The translations under genes and the position numbers were made by a program. A DNA stretch of 27,926 bases from Pseudomonadota bacterium (GTDB taxonomy: Bacteria > Pseudomonadota > Alphaproteobacteria > Rhizobiales > Devosiaceae), in the NCBI GenBank assembly GCA_023433775.1, contig JAEYTY010000049.1:1-27926 (forward strand), given 5' to 3'. Shown piece by piece: positions 1 to 7,655 of the stretch. The notes beneath the pieces are model-generated. The model saw only the letters and a program-made list of their open reading frames with translations. It was not told the origin of the DNA and made no database searches. Every line of letters begins with the position of its first letter. Positions within the stretch are counted from its first letter, which is position 1.

Positions 1-1331
1 GCCATGGCGTGGCCACCGCCCTTGGGGATAAGGCCGGCATCGACGGCGGCGATGACGGCGCGGCCGAGATCAACACCGGGCATGGAACGACCGGAGCCGG
101 TGCCCGTGCCATCGGGATGGAGGGCAATGGCGAAGCTGGGGCGCTCAAAGCGTTCGCGCAAGCGCGCGGCAACGAGGCCGACAACGCCGGGGTGCCAATT
201 GGCCGAGGCCAGAACCAGCACCGAGGGCCCCTCGCCTGCCCCGATTTCGGCTTCGGCAACGGCGGTCGCTTCGGCGACAGCTTCGACCTCAATTCGCTGG
301 CGCTCGGAATTGAGTTCATCAAGTCGGGCGGCGATGACCATGGCTTCATGTTCGTCATCAAGGGCGAGAAGGCGGGTGCCGAGCGCGGCGTCGCCAATGC
401 GGCCGCCGGCATTGATGCGTGGGCCGATGAGAAAGCCAAGATGATAGGGATTGAGCGGGCCGCTGAGGCGAGCGGCAAGGCCGAGCGCCGAGAGGCCGGG
501 CTTTTTGCCCTGCCGGGCGACTTCGAGGCCGCGAATGACAAAGGCGCGATTGAGGCCCACCAGGGGAACGACGTCGCAGATGGTGGCCAGCGCGACCAGA
601 TCGAGCAGGGTCAATAGGTCGGGGAGCTTCGTTTCGCCGGCATTGCGAAGCGTGCGGTTGACGGCGACCAGCGCCATGGAGGTGACGCCGGCGGCGCAGA
701 GATAGGACAGGCCGGAAATATCGTCTGGACGATTGGGATTGACCAGCGCATTGGCCTCGGGCAGCGCGTGATCGGCCAGATGGTGGTCGATCACCAGCAC
801 GTCGGCGCCACGCTGGCGGGCATGGGCGATGGGGGCGAGGCTGGTGGTGCCGCAATCGAGCGTGATGATGAGCGTAGCGCCGGCATCGATCAGCTTGTCC
901 ATGGCCGCAATATTGGGGCCGTAGCCTTCAAAGATGCGGTCCGGAATATGCACCTGCGGCTCGATGCCGAAATGGCGCAGATAGCGGGTCATCAGGGCAC
1001 AGGAACAGGCGCCATCGACATCGTAGTCGCCAAACAGCGCGATGGATTCGTGATTGGTTATGGCCATGGCGAGGCGCTCGGCCAGCGCGTCCATGGCGGT
1101 GAGCGTCGATGGATCGGGCATGAGCGCGCGAATGGTCGGCTCGAGATAGGCGGCAGCGTCATCAATGCCGACATCGCGGCCGGCGAGAATGCGGGAGAGA
1201 ATATCGGACACACCAGCGCGCTGGGCGATGGCGATGGCATTGCGCGCGCCGGCTGCGTCGAGCCGGTCAATCCAGGCGCGCCCGGTGACGGACTGGGTAA
1301 CATCGAGAAAAGGGCGCGGTGTTTCGGGCAT
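1..1331 (-). CDS. recJ: Single-stranded-DNA-specific 5'-3' exonuclease RecJ (3' end outside window)
   Basis: RecJ degrades single-stranded DNA 5' to 3' in recombination and repair. The minus frame starts at an ATG at 1331 and stays open to the left edge, giving about 443 residues. The translation shows the DHH phosphoesterase motifs in order: DYDVDG near residue 104, a DHH motif near residue 183, and a GGGHAMA motif at the window edge that marks the start of the DHHA1 region. The N-terminus (MPETPRPFLDVTQSVTGRAW) is typical of alphaproteobacterial RecJ. No clear Shine-Dalgarno sequence precedes the ATG. In many Hyphomicrobiales recJ follows hom and glpX directly; here three accessory genes lie between glpX and recJ. 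The C-terminal OB and RecJ-specific parts are beyond the window. The family call is secure. Confidence 0.93.
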   Translation of the reverse strand, partial: MPETPRPFLDVTQSVTGRAWIDRLDAAGARNAIAIAQRAGVSDILSRILAGRDVGIDDAAAYLEPTIRALMPDPSTLTAMDALAERLAMAITNHESIALFGDYDVDGACSCALMTRYLRHFGIEPQVHIPDRIFEGYGPNIAAMDKLIDAGATLIITLDCGTTSLAPIAHARQRGADVLVIDHHLADHALPEANALVNPNRPDDISGLSYLCAAGVTSMALVAVNRTLRNAGETKLPDLLTLLDLVALATICDVVPLVGLNRAFVIRGLEVARQGKKPGLSALGLAARLSGPLNPYHLGFLIGPRINAGGRIGDAALGTRLLALDDEHEAMVIAARLDELNSERQRIEVEAVAEATAVAEAEIGAGEGPSVLVLASANWHPGVVGLVAARLRERFERPSFAIALHPDGTGTGSGRSMPGVDLGRAVIAAVDAGLIPKGGGHAM

Positions 1332-1417
1332 GGCTGAGGGTTAGGGGATTTTGCGGAAGGTGGGAAGGGGAGCCGGTTTCGCAATATCGCAAAAGGCCCC
1401 TGTCCGCGGCGGCCTTC

Positions 1418-1996
1418 TCAGTTTGCCTGGGGGCCGATGCCTTCAACAAGAATGCTGACCAGGTCCCGGATGCGGGCCTCATCGAAGGGCTCGCCGGCTA
1501 GTATGTTGAGCATGGCCTGGCCATACACGGCGAGCAGAACCAGCGCCATGAAATCCGCATCACGGTCGGAGCGGATGAGGGATTGCTGCTGACCCAATGA
1601 CACCAGATCGCGCATGAGGCCCTGGAAAGATGGGCGATCACCGGGCGGGGTGCGTGTTGGTCGGCTCGCCGGGCTGAGCGCAAGGCGCGCCAGCGCCGGA
1701 TTGGCCATGCACCAATGGGCGCTTTGCAGCAGGACATGTTGGATCAAGTCGATGGCGTTTTCGCCCTTGGCCATGCGCGCGCGATAGCCAGCCTGGCTCG
1801 CCTCCACCGCCGCGATTAGCGCATAGGCGATGTCTTCCTTCGAGGCGAAATGATTGTAGAGCGTCTTGCGGGTGAGCCCAGCGCTGCGGGCGATGTCCTC
1901 CATTGAAGTCTGATCCAGCCCTTGCTTGAGGAAAGCTGAATGGGCTGCCTCAAGAATGAGGTTGCGGGAGCGATCAGTTCTGGTCGGGCTTGTCAT
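1418..1996 (-). CDS. TetR/AcrR family transcriptional regulator
   Basis: This is a 192-residue protein with a TetR-type N-terminal helix-turn-helix: residues about 10-55 include AAHSAFLKQGLDQTSMEDIA followed by the recognition-helix pattern GLTRKTLYNHFASKEDI. The remaining 135 or so residues are the variable ligand-binding and dimerisation part, and no ligand can be inferred. It is transcribed divergently from the DUF4336 gene, with only 50 bases between the two start codons. That region holds two similar operator-like sequences, so autoregulation and control of the DUF4336 gene are likely (inference). It lies 86 bases upstream of recJ on the same strand. Confidence 0.88.
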   Translation of the reverse strand: MTSPTRTDRSRNLILEAAHSAFLKQGLDQTSMEDIARSAGLTRKTLYNHFASKEDIAYALIAAVEASQAGYRARMAKGENAIDLIQHVLLQSAHWCMANPALARLALSPASRPTRTPPGDRPSFQGLMRDLVSLGQQQSLIRSDRDADFMALVLLAVYGQAMLNILAGEPFDEARIRDLVSILVEGIGPQAN

Positions 1997-1998
1997 GA

Positions 1999-2033
1999 TT
2001 ACACACTAGTGTATTTATACATGCGTGTAAATA
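1999..2033. promoter_or_regulatory. Candidate TetR operator pair in divergent intergenic region
   Basis: The 50-base gap between the two divergent start codons contains TTACACACTAGTGTA (1999-2013), whose core ACACTAGTGT is a perfect 10-base palindrome. On the opposite strand, reading leftwards from 2030, is TTACACGCATGTATA. The two 15-mers agree at 11 of 15 positions and face each other. Such paired, partly palindromic sites between a TetR gene and its divergent neighbour are typical TetR operators. The region is AT-rich and must also contain both promoters. Binding is inferred. Confidence 0.55.
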
Positions 2034-2046
2034 TGAGGACGACAGG

Positions 2047-2748
2047 ATGCTCACCGAGTTTGGACCCGAAATCTGGATTGCTGACGGGCCAGTCGTCATA
2101 GGCGGCGCGGGATTTCACTATCCGACACGAATGGCGCTGATGCGCCTGACCGATGGAACACTGCTGATCTGGTCGCCGACGGCGTTGACTGCGGAATTGC
2201 GCGAGGCGGTGGACGGTCTTGGGCGGGTCGGTTTCATCCTGCCGCCCAATTCGCTGCACCACACTTTTCTCGGTGAATGGCAGGAGGCTTTTCCCGAGGC
2301 AGTGGTATTGGCGCCGCCGGGATTGCGGGAGAAGCGGACGGATATCCGGTTTGACGGCGACATCGCCGACGGGCCGCATGAAGAATGGGGCGATGAAATC
2401 GAGGTTGTCGTCGTGCACGGCAATGCCATTACCGAAGAGGCCGTGTTTTTCCATCTGCGGAGCGGAACGGTGCTGTTTGCCGACCTGATCCAGCATTTGC
2501 CAAGGCGCTGGTATCGCGGCTGGCGGGCGCTGGTAGCGCGGCTGGACCTAATGAGTGGCGATGAGGCAGCGGTGCCGCGGAAGTTTCGTGTGGCGTTTTG
2601 GGACAAAGCGGCGGCACGGGCTGCGGTGGCTCGGATCTTGGAGTGGCCGAGCCAGGCAGTGCTGATTGCGCACGGCGCGCCGATAAGAAGCGACGCGGCG
2701 GCGTTTTTGCGGCGGGCCTTTGGGTGGTTATTGGGAAGGGGCACCTAA
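2047..2748 (+). CDS. DUF4336 domain-containing protein (metallo-beta-lactamase-like fold)
   Basis: This is a 233-residue protein matching the DUF4336 pattern over its full length: an N-terminal MLTEFGPEIWIADGPV, then FHYPTRMALMRL, PNSLHHTFLGEWQ near residue 75, APPGLREKR, a DLIQH segment near residue 147, and IAHGAPI near residue 211. The family is related to the metallo-beta-lactamase fold and its function is not established. The histidines and aspartates in LHH, DLIQH and AHG are plausible metal ligands (inference). The ATG at 2047 follows a GAGGA at 2035-2039 with 7-base spacing. It is divergent from the TetR gene and probably its target. Its stop codon overlaps the stop of the convergent SH3 gene by 4 bases. 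Confidence 0.85.
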   Translation: MLTEFGPEIWIADGPVVIGGAGFHYPTRMALMRLTDGTLLIWSPTALTAELREAVDGLGRVGFILPPNSLHHTFLGEWQEAFPEAVVLAPPGLREKRTDIRFDGDIADGPHEEWGDEIEVVVVHGNAITEEAVFFHLRSGTVLFADLIQHLPRRWYRGWRALVARLDLMSGDEAAVPRKFRVAFWDKAAARAAVARILEWPSQAVLIAHGAPIRSDAAAFLRRAFGWLLGRGT

Positions 2749-3047
2749 TCCGCCGGAGTTAGGTAATCACCGTGGATCCAACCTATTGAACCATCCGTCA
2801 TGGACACACCAAACCAACGGCCGGACCGCTGGACCGGCGAGATAACAGTTCCCTGCACGACCTTTGCGACGATGGCGGAACTGGTTGTGGGGTCCGCGCG
2901 AACATTGAGGGACTGAACGGCCACCTGCACATAAAGCGTCTGATCCGGCTCTTCGTCGTCGTCATCACCGCCAAAAATAGCGCATCCAACCAAGAGAACT
3001 AAAAAGCCAGGCAGGCTAAGCCAGCGAAACTTTTTCTTTCCCTCCAC
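2745..3047 (-). CDS. Small SH3-domain lipoprotein
   Basis: This is a 100-residue protein with a basic N-terminus (KKKFR), a hydrophobic segment at about residues 9-21, and a lipobox LVGC with the acylated cysteine predicted at residue 22. An acidic linker (DDDDEEPDQ) follows. The C-terminal half is a bacterial SH3 domain (about residues 38-98), shown by SLNVRADPTTSSAIVAKV and SIGWIHGDYL. Such domains usually bind peptidoglycan or mediate contacts in the envelope, so a membrane-anchored periplasmic location is expected. The start is a GTG at 3047, only 7 bases after the glpX stop, with an AGGT ribosome site overlapping that stop. It is probably translationally coupled to glpX, although no functional link is evident. 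Confidence 0.8.
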   Translation of the reverse strand: MEGKKKFRWLSLPGFLVLLVGCAIFGGDDDDEEPDQTLYVQVAVQSLNVRADPTTSSAIVAKVVQGTVISPVQRSGRWFGVSMTDGSIGWIHGDYLTPAD

Positions 3048-3054
3048 CGCTCGG

Positions 3055-4041
3055 CTACCTGGCGTGCCGCGCCTTGATCCATCTTGTGGTCTGGCTCCAG
3101 GAGCGCATGACCACGGTGCTGGTTTCGACGCTTTTGCGGCGGAGTTTTACGCCGTCGATCAGGCTGCCATCGGTGATGCCGGTGGCGGCGAAGAGAACGT
3201 CGCCGGCGGCGAGTTCGGACACATCATAGATGCGGTTGGGGTCGGTGATGCCCATTTCATGGGCGCGGCCGCGCTTGGCGGGGCTGTCGAGGATGAGCTT
3301 GCCCTGCATCTGGCCGCCAATGCAGCGCAGAGCCGCAGCGGCGAGGACGCCTTCCGGCGCACCGCCGGAGCCGAGATAGATATCAACGCCCGTATCGTCG
3401 GTGTTGACGGCATGGATGACGCCGGCGACGTCGCCATCGCTGAGGAGTTTTACAGCAACACCCGCGGTGCGCAGCTCTTCGAGGAGGCCCGCGTGGCGGG
3501 GGCGATCGAGGACGATGGCGGTGATTTCGGAGAGAGGAACACCCTTGGCCTTGGCGAGCGCGCGAACATTTTCTGTGGCAGACCAGTCGATATGGACCGT
3601 ATCGGGCGCGTATTCGGCACCGATGGCAATCTTGTGCATATAGACATTGCGGGCGACGTTGAGCAGGCCGCCACGCTCGGCCATGGCCAGCACGACAATG
3701 GAATCGGGCTGGTTCTTGGCGCAGAGGGTGACGCCTTCGAGCGGGTCGACGGCGATATCGACCTCGGGTCCCTGCCCCGTGCCCACGGCCTGGCCGACAA
3801 AGAGATCGTCACATTCAAACTCTTCGCCTTCGCCGATAACGATCCGGCCGGATATGGCGACGCGGTCGAGCTCGGCTTTCATGGCGGCGACAGCGGCGTC
3901 GTCGGCAGCCTTTTCATCGCCCTTACCACGCCATTCGGCAGCAGCGATGGCCGCACCTTCGGTGACGCGGACCATTTCGAGCGTCAGGGTACGATGCAGG
4001 TTCGCGGCGCTTTTGGCGCTCTCGCCCTTGCTCAGCTTCAT
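3055..4041 (-). CDS. glpX: Class II fructose-1,6-bisphosphatase GlpX, with altered active-site threonine
   Basis: GlpX hydrolyses fructose-1,6-bisphosphate in gluconeogenesis. The frame reads GlpX throughout: GKGDEKAADDAAV near residue 40, VIGEGE near residue 70, DPLEG near residue 99, LSDGDVAGVIHA and GGAPEGVLAA. The metal-binding aspartates and glutamates of the family are present. However, the residue after DPLEG is Val at about position 104 (codon 3730-3732), where characterised GlpX enzymes have the catalytic Thr; a Thr follows directly. The usual DEAPMLY and APDVYM segments also read ECDDLF and ARNVYM. The ATG at 4041 is preferred over a GTG at 4047 because the GGAG ribosome site is 7 bases from the ATG and too close to the GTG. 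It lies 28 bases after hom, probably in the same operon. Family certain, activity less so. Confidence 0.92.
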   Translation of the reverse strand: MKLSKGESAKSAANLHRTLTLEMVRVTEGAAIAAAEWRGKGDEKAADDAAVAAMKAELDRVAISGRIVIGEGEEFECDDLFVGQAVGTGQGPEVDIAVDPLEGVTLCAKNQPDSIVVLAMAERGGLLNVARNVYMHKIAIGAEYAPDTVHIDWSATENVRALAKAKGVPLSEITAIVLDRPRHAGLLEELRTAGVAVKLLSDGDVAGVIHAVNTDDTGVDIYLGSGGAPEGVLAAAALRCIGGQMQGKLILDSPAKRGRAHEMGITDPNRIYDVSELAAGDVLFAATGITDGSLIDGVKLRRKSVETSTVVMRSWSQTTRWIKARHAR

Positions 4042-4069
4042 CGTCACTCTCCCCAGGCCGGGGCGAGAC

Positions 4070-5578
4070 TCAGAGCTTCTCGATCCGGATCAATTGTGGC
4101 TGGCCGACAATGAACCCATCGGCAGCAATCTGCGCAAGCGATTCACGCACCGATGATTCCAAAGTCTGTTGAGTAATCATCACGACAGTTCGCGTTGGCG
4201 AACCATCGGGCGCGACGGCTTTAGCGCTCAAATCGGACCGCTGAATGACAGAGTCGATGGAAATGGACTTTTCACCCATTCGGGCGGAAATCGCCGCGAG
4301 GGCGCCGGGCACATCCTTGGCGGAGAGGCGGATATAGAAACCACCTTCATGCGGCCGCGCTGGTGCTTCGGCGAAGGGCAAAAGTTCGTCGCTGGGCACG
4401 CCCAGCGGGGGCACGCGGGTGCCGCGGGCTATGTCAAGAATGTCCGAAAGCACCGAGGACGCCGTGGGCGGACCACCGGCGCCGGGACCGGCGAGCAGCA
4501 GCTCATGCACATGGTCAGTTTCGAGCGCCACGGCGTTCATGACGCCATCGACACCGGCAATGGCGCTGCCCTTGGGCACGAAGGTGGGGTGGACGCGCTG
4601 TTCGATGCCACCTTCGGAGCGCTGGGCAATGCCGAGCAGCTTTATCTTGTAGCCCAGATCCGCCGCGACCTTGATGTCATGCTGGGTGATGCCCGAAATG
4701 CCCTCGATGCGCATTTGGTCCGGCGCGAGTTCGTAGCCGAAGCAAAGGGTGGCGAGGATGGAGAGCTTGTGGGCGGTGTCAAAACCTTCGACGTCAAAGG
4801 TCGGGTCGGCCTCGGCATAGCCGAGGGCCTGCGCATCCTTGAGGCAGTCGGCAAAGGAAATATCCTCATTGCCCATGCGGGTCAGGATGTAATTGCAGGT
4901 GCCGTTCATAATGCCGAAGACCTTGGCGATGCGGGCCGAGCCAAGGCCTTCGCGCAGGGTTTTGATGACGGGAATGCCGCCAGCAACGGCCGCCTCGAAG
5001 CCGAGCTGGGCTCCGGATTCTTCAGCGAGGCGCGCGAGTGAGCCGCCATGCTTGGCCAGCAGCGCCTTGTTGGCGGTGACCACCGGGCGGCCGATTTCGA
5101 GGGCTGCCTTGACAGCGGCATAGGCCGGGCCGTCTTCGCCACCGATGAGCTCGACGAAAAGGTCAATGCCGTCGGACTTGGCGAGGGCGACGGGATCGTC
5201 GAACCATTCGAGGCTGGAAATGTCGATGCCGCGATCGCGCGAACGGGACCGGGCGGCGACGGCGACAACTTCAAGCTGGCGGCCCAGTTTTCGGGTCAGC
5301 TCGGTGCCGTCCTTTTGCAGGATGCGCACAAGGGTGGCGCCGACATTGCCAAGACCGGCGACGCCGATCCGCAGCGGCGCCTGGGCATTGGCCTCGCCGA
5401 ATTCGGCCATGGCCTTGAGGATGCGCGTCCGCGTGTCACTGCGCGGTTCGCGGCCATCGCGCAGATCGAAAACAAAGAGCGGATCACCCGCAACGATGCG
5501 GCCGAAACGGGTGGGCGTCCAGCCGCGGGCGGCGATAAAGGACTCAACGGACTGGCGGAAGGAAGCAATGTCACTCAT
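4070..5578 (-). CDS. hom: Homoserine dehydrogenase with N-terminal HTH-like extension
   Basis: This enzyme reduces aspartate semialdehyde to homoserine in threonine and methionine synthesis. From about residue 66 the protein is a standard homoserine dehydrogenase: Rossmann motif GVAGLGNVGATLV, NKALLAKHGG, the catalytic-domain signature IMNGTCNYILTRM, HKLSILATLCFG, and a C-terminal ACT domain (about residues 411-502) expected to sense threonine. The family usually begins a few residues before the Rossmann motif. Here about 52 further in-frame codons (5578-5423) encode a segment with FIAARGWTPTRFGRIVAGDP and DLRDGREPRSDTRTRILKAM. This resembles small standalone alphaproteobacterial helix-turn-helix proteins. 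No good Shine-Dalgarno is seen before the ATG at 5578. The internal ATG at codon 52 has an AAGG only 2 bases away, so both starts are weak. Enzyme call certain, extension probable. Confidence 0.93.
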   Translation of the reverse strand: MSDIASFRQSVESFIAARGWTPTRFGRIVAGDPLFVFDLRDGREPRSDTRTRILKAMAEFGEANAQAPLRIGVAGLGNVGATLVRILQKDGTELTRKLGRQLEVVAVAARSRSRDRGIDISSLEWFDDPVALAKSDGIDLFVELIGGEDGPAYAAVKAALEIGRPVVTANKALLAKHGGSLARLAEESGAQLGFEAAVAGGIPVIKTLREGLGSARIAKVFGIMNGTCNYILTRMGNEDISFADCLKDAQALGYAEADPTFDVEGFDTAHKLSILATLCFGYELAPDQMRIEGISGITQHDIKVAADLGYKIKLLGIAQRSEGGIEQRVHPTFVPKGSAIAGVDGVMNAVALETDHVHELLLAGPGAGGPPTASSVLSDILDIARGTRVPPLGVPSDELLPFAEAPARPHEGGFYIRLSAKDVPGALAAISARMGEKSISIDSVIQRSDLSAKAVAPDGSPTRTVVMITQQTLESSVRESLAQIAADGFIVGQPQLIRIEKL

Positions 5579-5635
5579 GGGGCGACATGTGCATAGGAAA
5601 TTGCCTAGAGGTCAATAGGAGTTTAGGTGGAAAGC

Positions 5636-5657
5636 GGGCCGGCGCTGACGCCGGCCC
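5636..5657 (-). terminator. Hairpin after binding-protein gene, probable terminator
   Basis: A perfect 9-bp inverted repeat, GGGCCGGCG and CGCCGGCCC around a 4-base loop, begins 8 bases after the stop of the minus-strand gene ending at 5665. Only a short U-poor tract (GCTTTCC) follows on the minus strand, so it may act as a weak terminator or a 3'-end stabiliser. It separates the accessory binding-protein genes from hom. Confidence 0.55.
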
Positions 5658-5664
5658 CAAGGTG

Positions 5665-6648
5665 TTATTGTTTCGCCGCAGCGGCAGCGCGACCGACCTC
5701 GGCCATGACCTCTGGAAAACCCCAGCGCAGGGACCGCGGGGTTACTGCACCGCTCACGGCCATGGTGATTTCTTCGCCCACGATATTGGTATAGGCCCCT
5801 TTGACAACCAGGGGCGACAGACCGATCAGATCCATGGAGAAGAAATCATCAGCAGACTTTTGATCATTGAAGAAGCTGATGAGCAATTCTGCAGGAATGC
5901 GGTCAAAATTCTCGTAGCTGACGAAATAGGAAATGCCGGTGTCGTTGAGGGGGGCATCCGGCGCGGGCGGAGCAGGAACAAGCCCGATATCGGCAAAGAG
6001 CTGAACGCGCGGATCGCCTTCGAGGCGGACCGAGACCTGCCCGTCATTGCGGTTGACGATATTGGCAAAGACAGCGCCCTCTGCCTCCGGGTGTTTCGCC
6101 AGCTCGGCCTTGAGAAAGGTTTCGGTATCGGCGATCAGGGCGGCGGCTTCCTGTGAGAGACCCAGCGCCTGGCCGGTCAGCGTCACGACCTGCTGCCATG
6201 ACGCGAACCATGGCTTGTCGGGATAAGCGACAACCGGGGCAATATTGCTGAGCAACTCATACTCATCAGCGGTCAGCCCCGAATAGGGCGCGATGATAAT
6301 GTCGGGATGAAGGGCTGCGATGGCCTCGATGGGCGGCTCGGTGGCGTTGGGCAGGATGGTGGGCATGGAAAGCCCGCCATCCTTGATGGCTGCCTCCGTC
6401 CAGGGCAGCAGGCCGTCTTCGCCTCCGCCATAGGCAAAGAAGGGCATTCCGACAGGGGTGACGCCGAGATCGATGACGACATCCTGTGCCGACCAGCCCC
6501 AGGTGACCACGCGCTCGGGCTTTGTCTCGATGGTGGTAACACCGAGAGCGTGTTCCACGGTGAGCGGGAATGTGTCTGCGGCACTGGCGGCCAGAGTTGT
6601 GGTGCCGAGGGCAGCGACAGCGAGAAGGGTTTTGGCAATAGGGAACAT
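5665..6648 (-). CDS. Iron-siderophore ABC transporter periplasmic binding protein
   Basis: This is a 327-residue protein with a Sec signal peptide (hydrophobic core LLAVAALGTTTLAASA, probable cleavage after ASA near residue 23). It is followed by a class III (TroA/FhuD-like) periplasmic binding fold: ERVVTWGWSAQDVVIDLG, EPPIEAIAALHPDIIIAPYSGL and SYFVSYENFDRIPAELL. This pattern is typical of Fe(III)-siderophore binding proteins; the ligand cannot be read from sequence. It lies 10-18 bases after its broken paralogue, and the two resemble each other along their whole length. No permease, ATPase or TonB receptor gene is in the window, so it would have to use a transporter encoded elsewhere. The ribosome site is weak (GGA 6 bases before the ATG). 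Confidence 0.88.
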   Translation of the reverse strand: MFPIAKTLLAVAALGTTTLAASAADTFPLTVEHALGVTTIETKPERVVTWGWSAQDVVIDLGVTPVGMPFFAYGGGEDGLLPWTEAAIKDGGLSMPTILPNATEPPIEAIAALHPDIIIAPYSGLTADEYELLSNIAPVVAYPDKPWFASWQQVVTLTGQALGLSQEAAALIADTETFLKAELAKHPEAEGAVFANIVNRNDGQVSVRLEGDPRVQLFADIGLVPAPPAPDAPLNDTGISYFVSYENFDRIPAELLISFFNDQKSADDFFSMDLIGLSPLVVKGAYTNIVGEEITMAVSGAVTPRSLRWGFPEVMAEVGRAAAAAKQ

Positions 6649-6666
6649 TTGAATCCAGCTAGGAGG

Positions 6667-7609
6667 TTAGTTTTTGGAGGCGGCGGCGGCTTCCGCGATG
6701 AGGCGGATATATTCGGGATAGCCCCAGCGCAGGGAGAGAGCGCTTGGCGGGGAAACAGAATTGATGAGTTCGGCGCCGACAACGCGGGCAATGGCCCCCT
6801 TGGCGATTTGCGAAGAAGGCGGCGTCCGTTTCCGGCGTTTCGAAATAGGTGATCAGCACATCGCTGGTCAGCTTATCGAAGTTTTCGTAACTGAGGATGA
6901 ACCAGAGATCATTGCCATCGGCCAGTTCAGAGACGCTGGGCGCGGAGATGAGACCCGCATCGACGAGAAATTTCACGCGCGAATCGGCATTGCCGTAGAC
7001 ATTGATCTCGCCATTCCATTCGGCGATGGCGGCGAACGTGGTGTCGCCGAGGATCGGGTATTTTGCGGTTTCATCGGCGATGAATTGCTGGAGATCGGCG
7101 ACCAGTGCCTCGGCCTCCTGGGTGCGGCCCATGGCCTTGCCGGTGATCCTGATCGTGTCCTGCCAGGACGTGTCCCATGGCGTTTCGGGGAAAGCCACGA
7201 CAGGCGCGATGCCGCTCAGCACCTTGTACTGGTCTTCGGTGAGGCCGGAATAAACCGCGAGAATGAGATCAGGCTTCAGTGCCGCGATAGCTTCAATCGG
7301 CGGCTCATTGGTGGCCGGCAGAATTGTGGGGAATGGGACGCCCAGCGCGGCGACCGCCTCTTTCGTCCAGGTCAGCGCGCCATTTTCATCGCCACCATAG
7401 GTGAAGTGGGGAATGGCCACCGGCACCTCGCCCAGCGCAATGACCGCGTCCTGGGTGGACCAGCCCCAGGTGACAATGCGCTGCGGCTTGGCGGGAATGA
7501 TGGTTTCGCCATAGGCGTGGGGAATGGTGACCGGGAAGGGCTGTGCCAAGGCGCCGGTGATCAAACCAAGGCTGATCAGGACCGGGAGGACGAGATAACG
7601 CAAAAACAT
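6667..7609 (-). pseudogene. Frameshifted paralogue of iron-siderophore binding protein
   Basis: The protein begins with a signal peptide (LVLPVLISLGLITGALA) and then parallels its downstream neighbour: QRIVTWGWSTQDAVIALG, EPPIEAIAALKPDLILAVYSGL, FILSYENFDKLTSDVLI. After DAAFFA (about 6811) the original frame turns into an Arg/Cys-rich, unrelated tail ending at 6659. In the next frame the expected ending reappears, QIAKGAIARVVGAELINSV and then LRWGYPEYIRLIAEAA, stopping at a TAA at 6667. Between the conserved TTCTTC and GGGGCC this copy has 13 bases where the neighbour has 39, a net loss of 26 bases that explains the shift. The stable core may still be made, but with an abnormal C-terminal lobe. 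A sequencing error would not easily explain 26 bases. Confidence 0.85.
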
Positions 7610-7610
7610 A

Positions 7611-7655
7611 AATCACCTGATGCATGGAGGTGAGGACTCCATACAAAAGGTGATC
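7611..7655 (-). promoter_or_regulatory. Nested hairpin in mRNA leader covering the ribosome binding site
   Basis: Directly upstream of the ATG at 7609, on the minus strand, the leader reads ATCACCT (7654-7648), then ATGGAG (7642-7637), a 7-base loop, CTCCAT (7629-7624), and AGGTGAT (7618-7612). The outer and inner arms are perfect 7- and 6-bp inverted repeats, each extendable by a G-U pair. The last arm is the Shine-Dalgarno sequence, so the fold would hide it. A second anti-Shine-Dalgarno copy (TCACCT, 7633-7628) lies in the loop region. A role in translational control, or as a DNA operator for the neighbouring TetR protein, is inferred. Confidence 0.45.

Noticed and set aside
9..617. Long plus-strand open frame opposite recJ
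   Set aside because: It is the antisense shadow of recJ; the minus strand shows intact DHH phosphoesterase motifs and the plus frame has no recognisable domain or ribosome site.
3064..4113. 349-codon plus-strand open frame opposite glpX
   Set aside because: Its Gly/Ala/Asp-rich composition reflects antisense reading of a high-GC gene; glpX is clearly on the minus strand.
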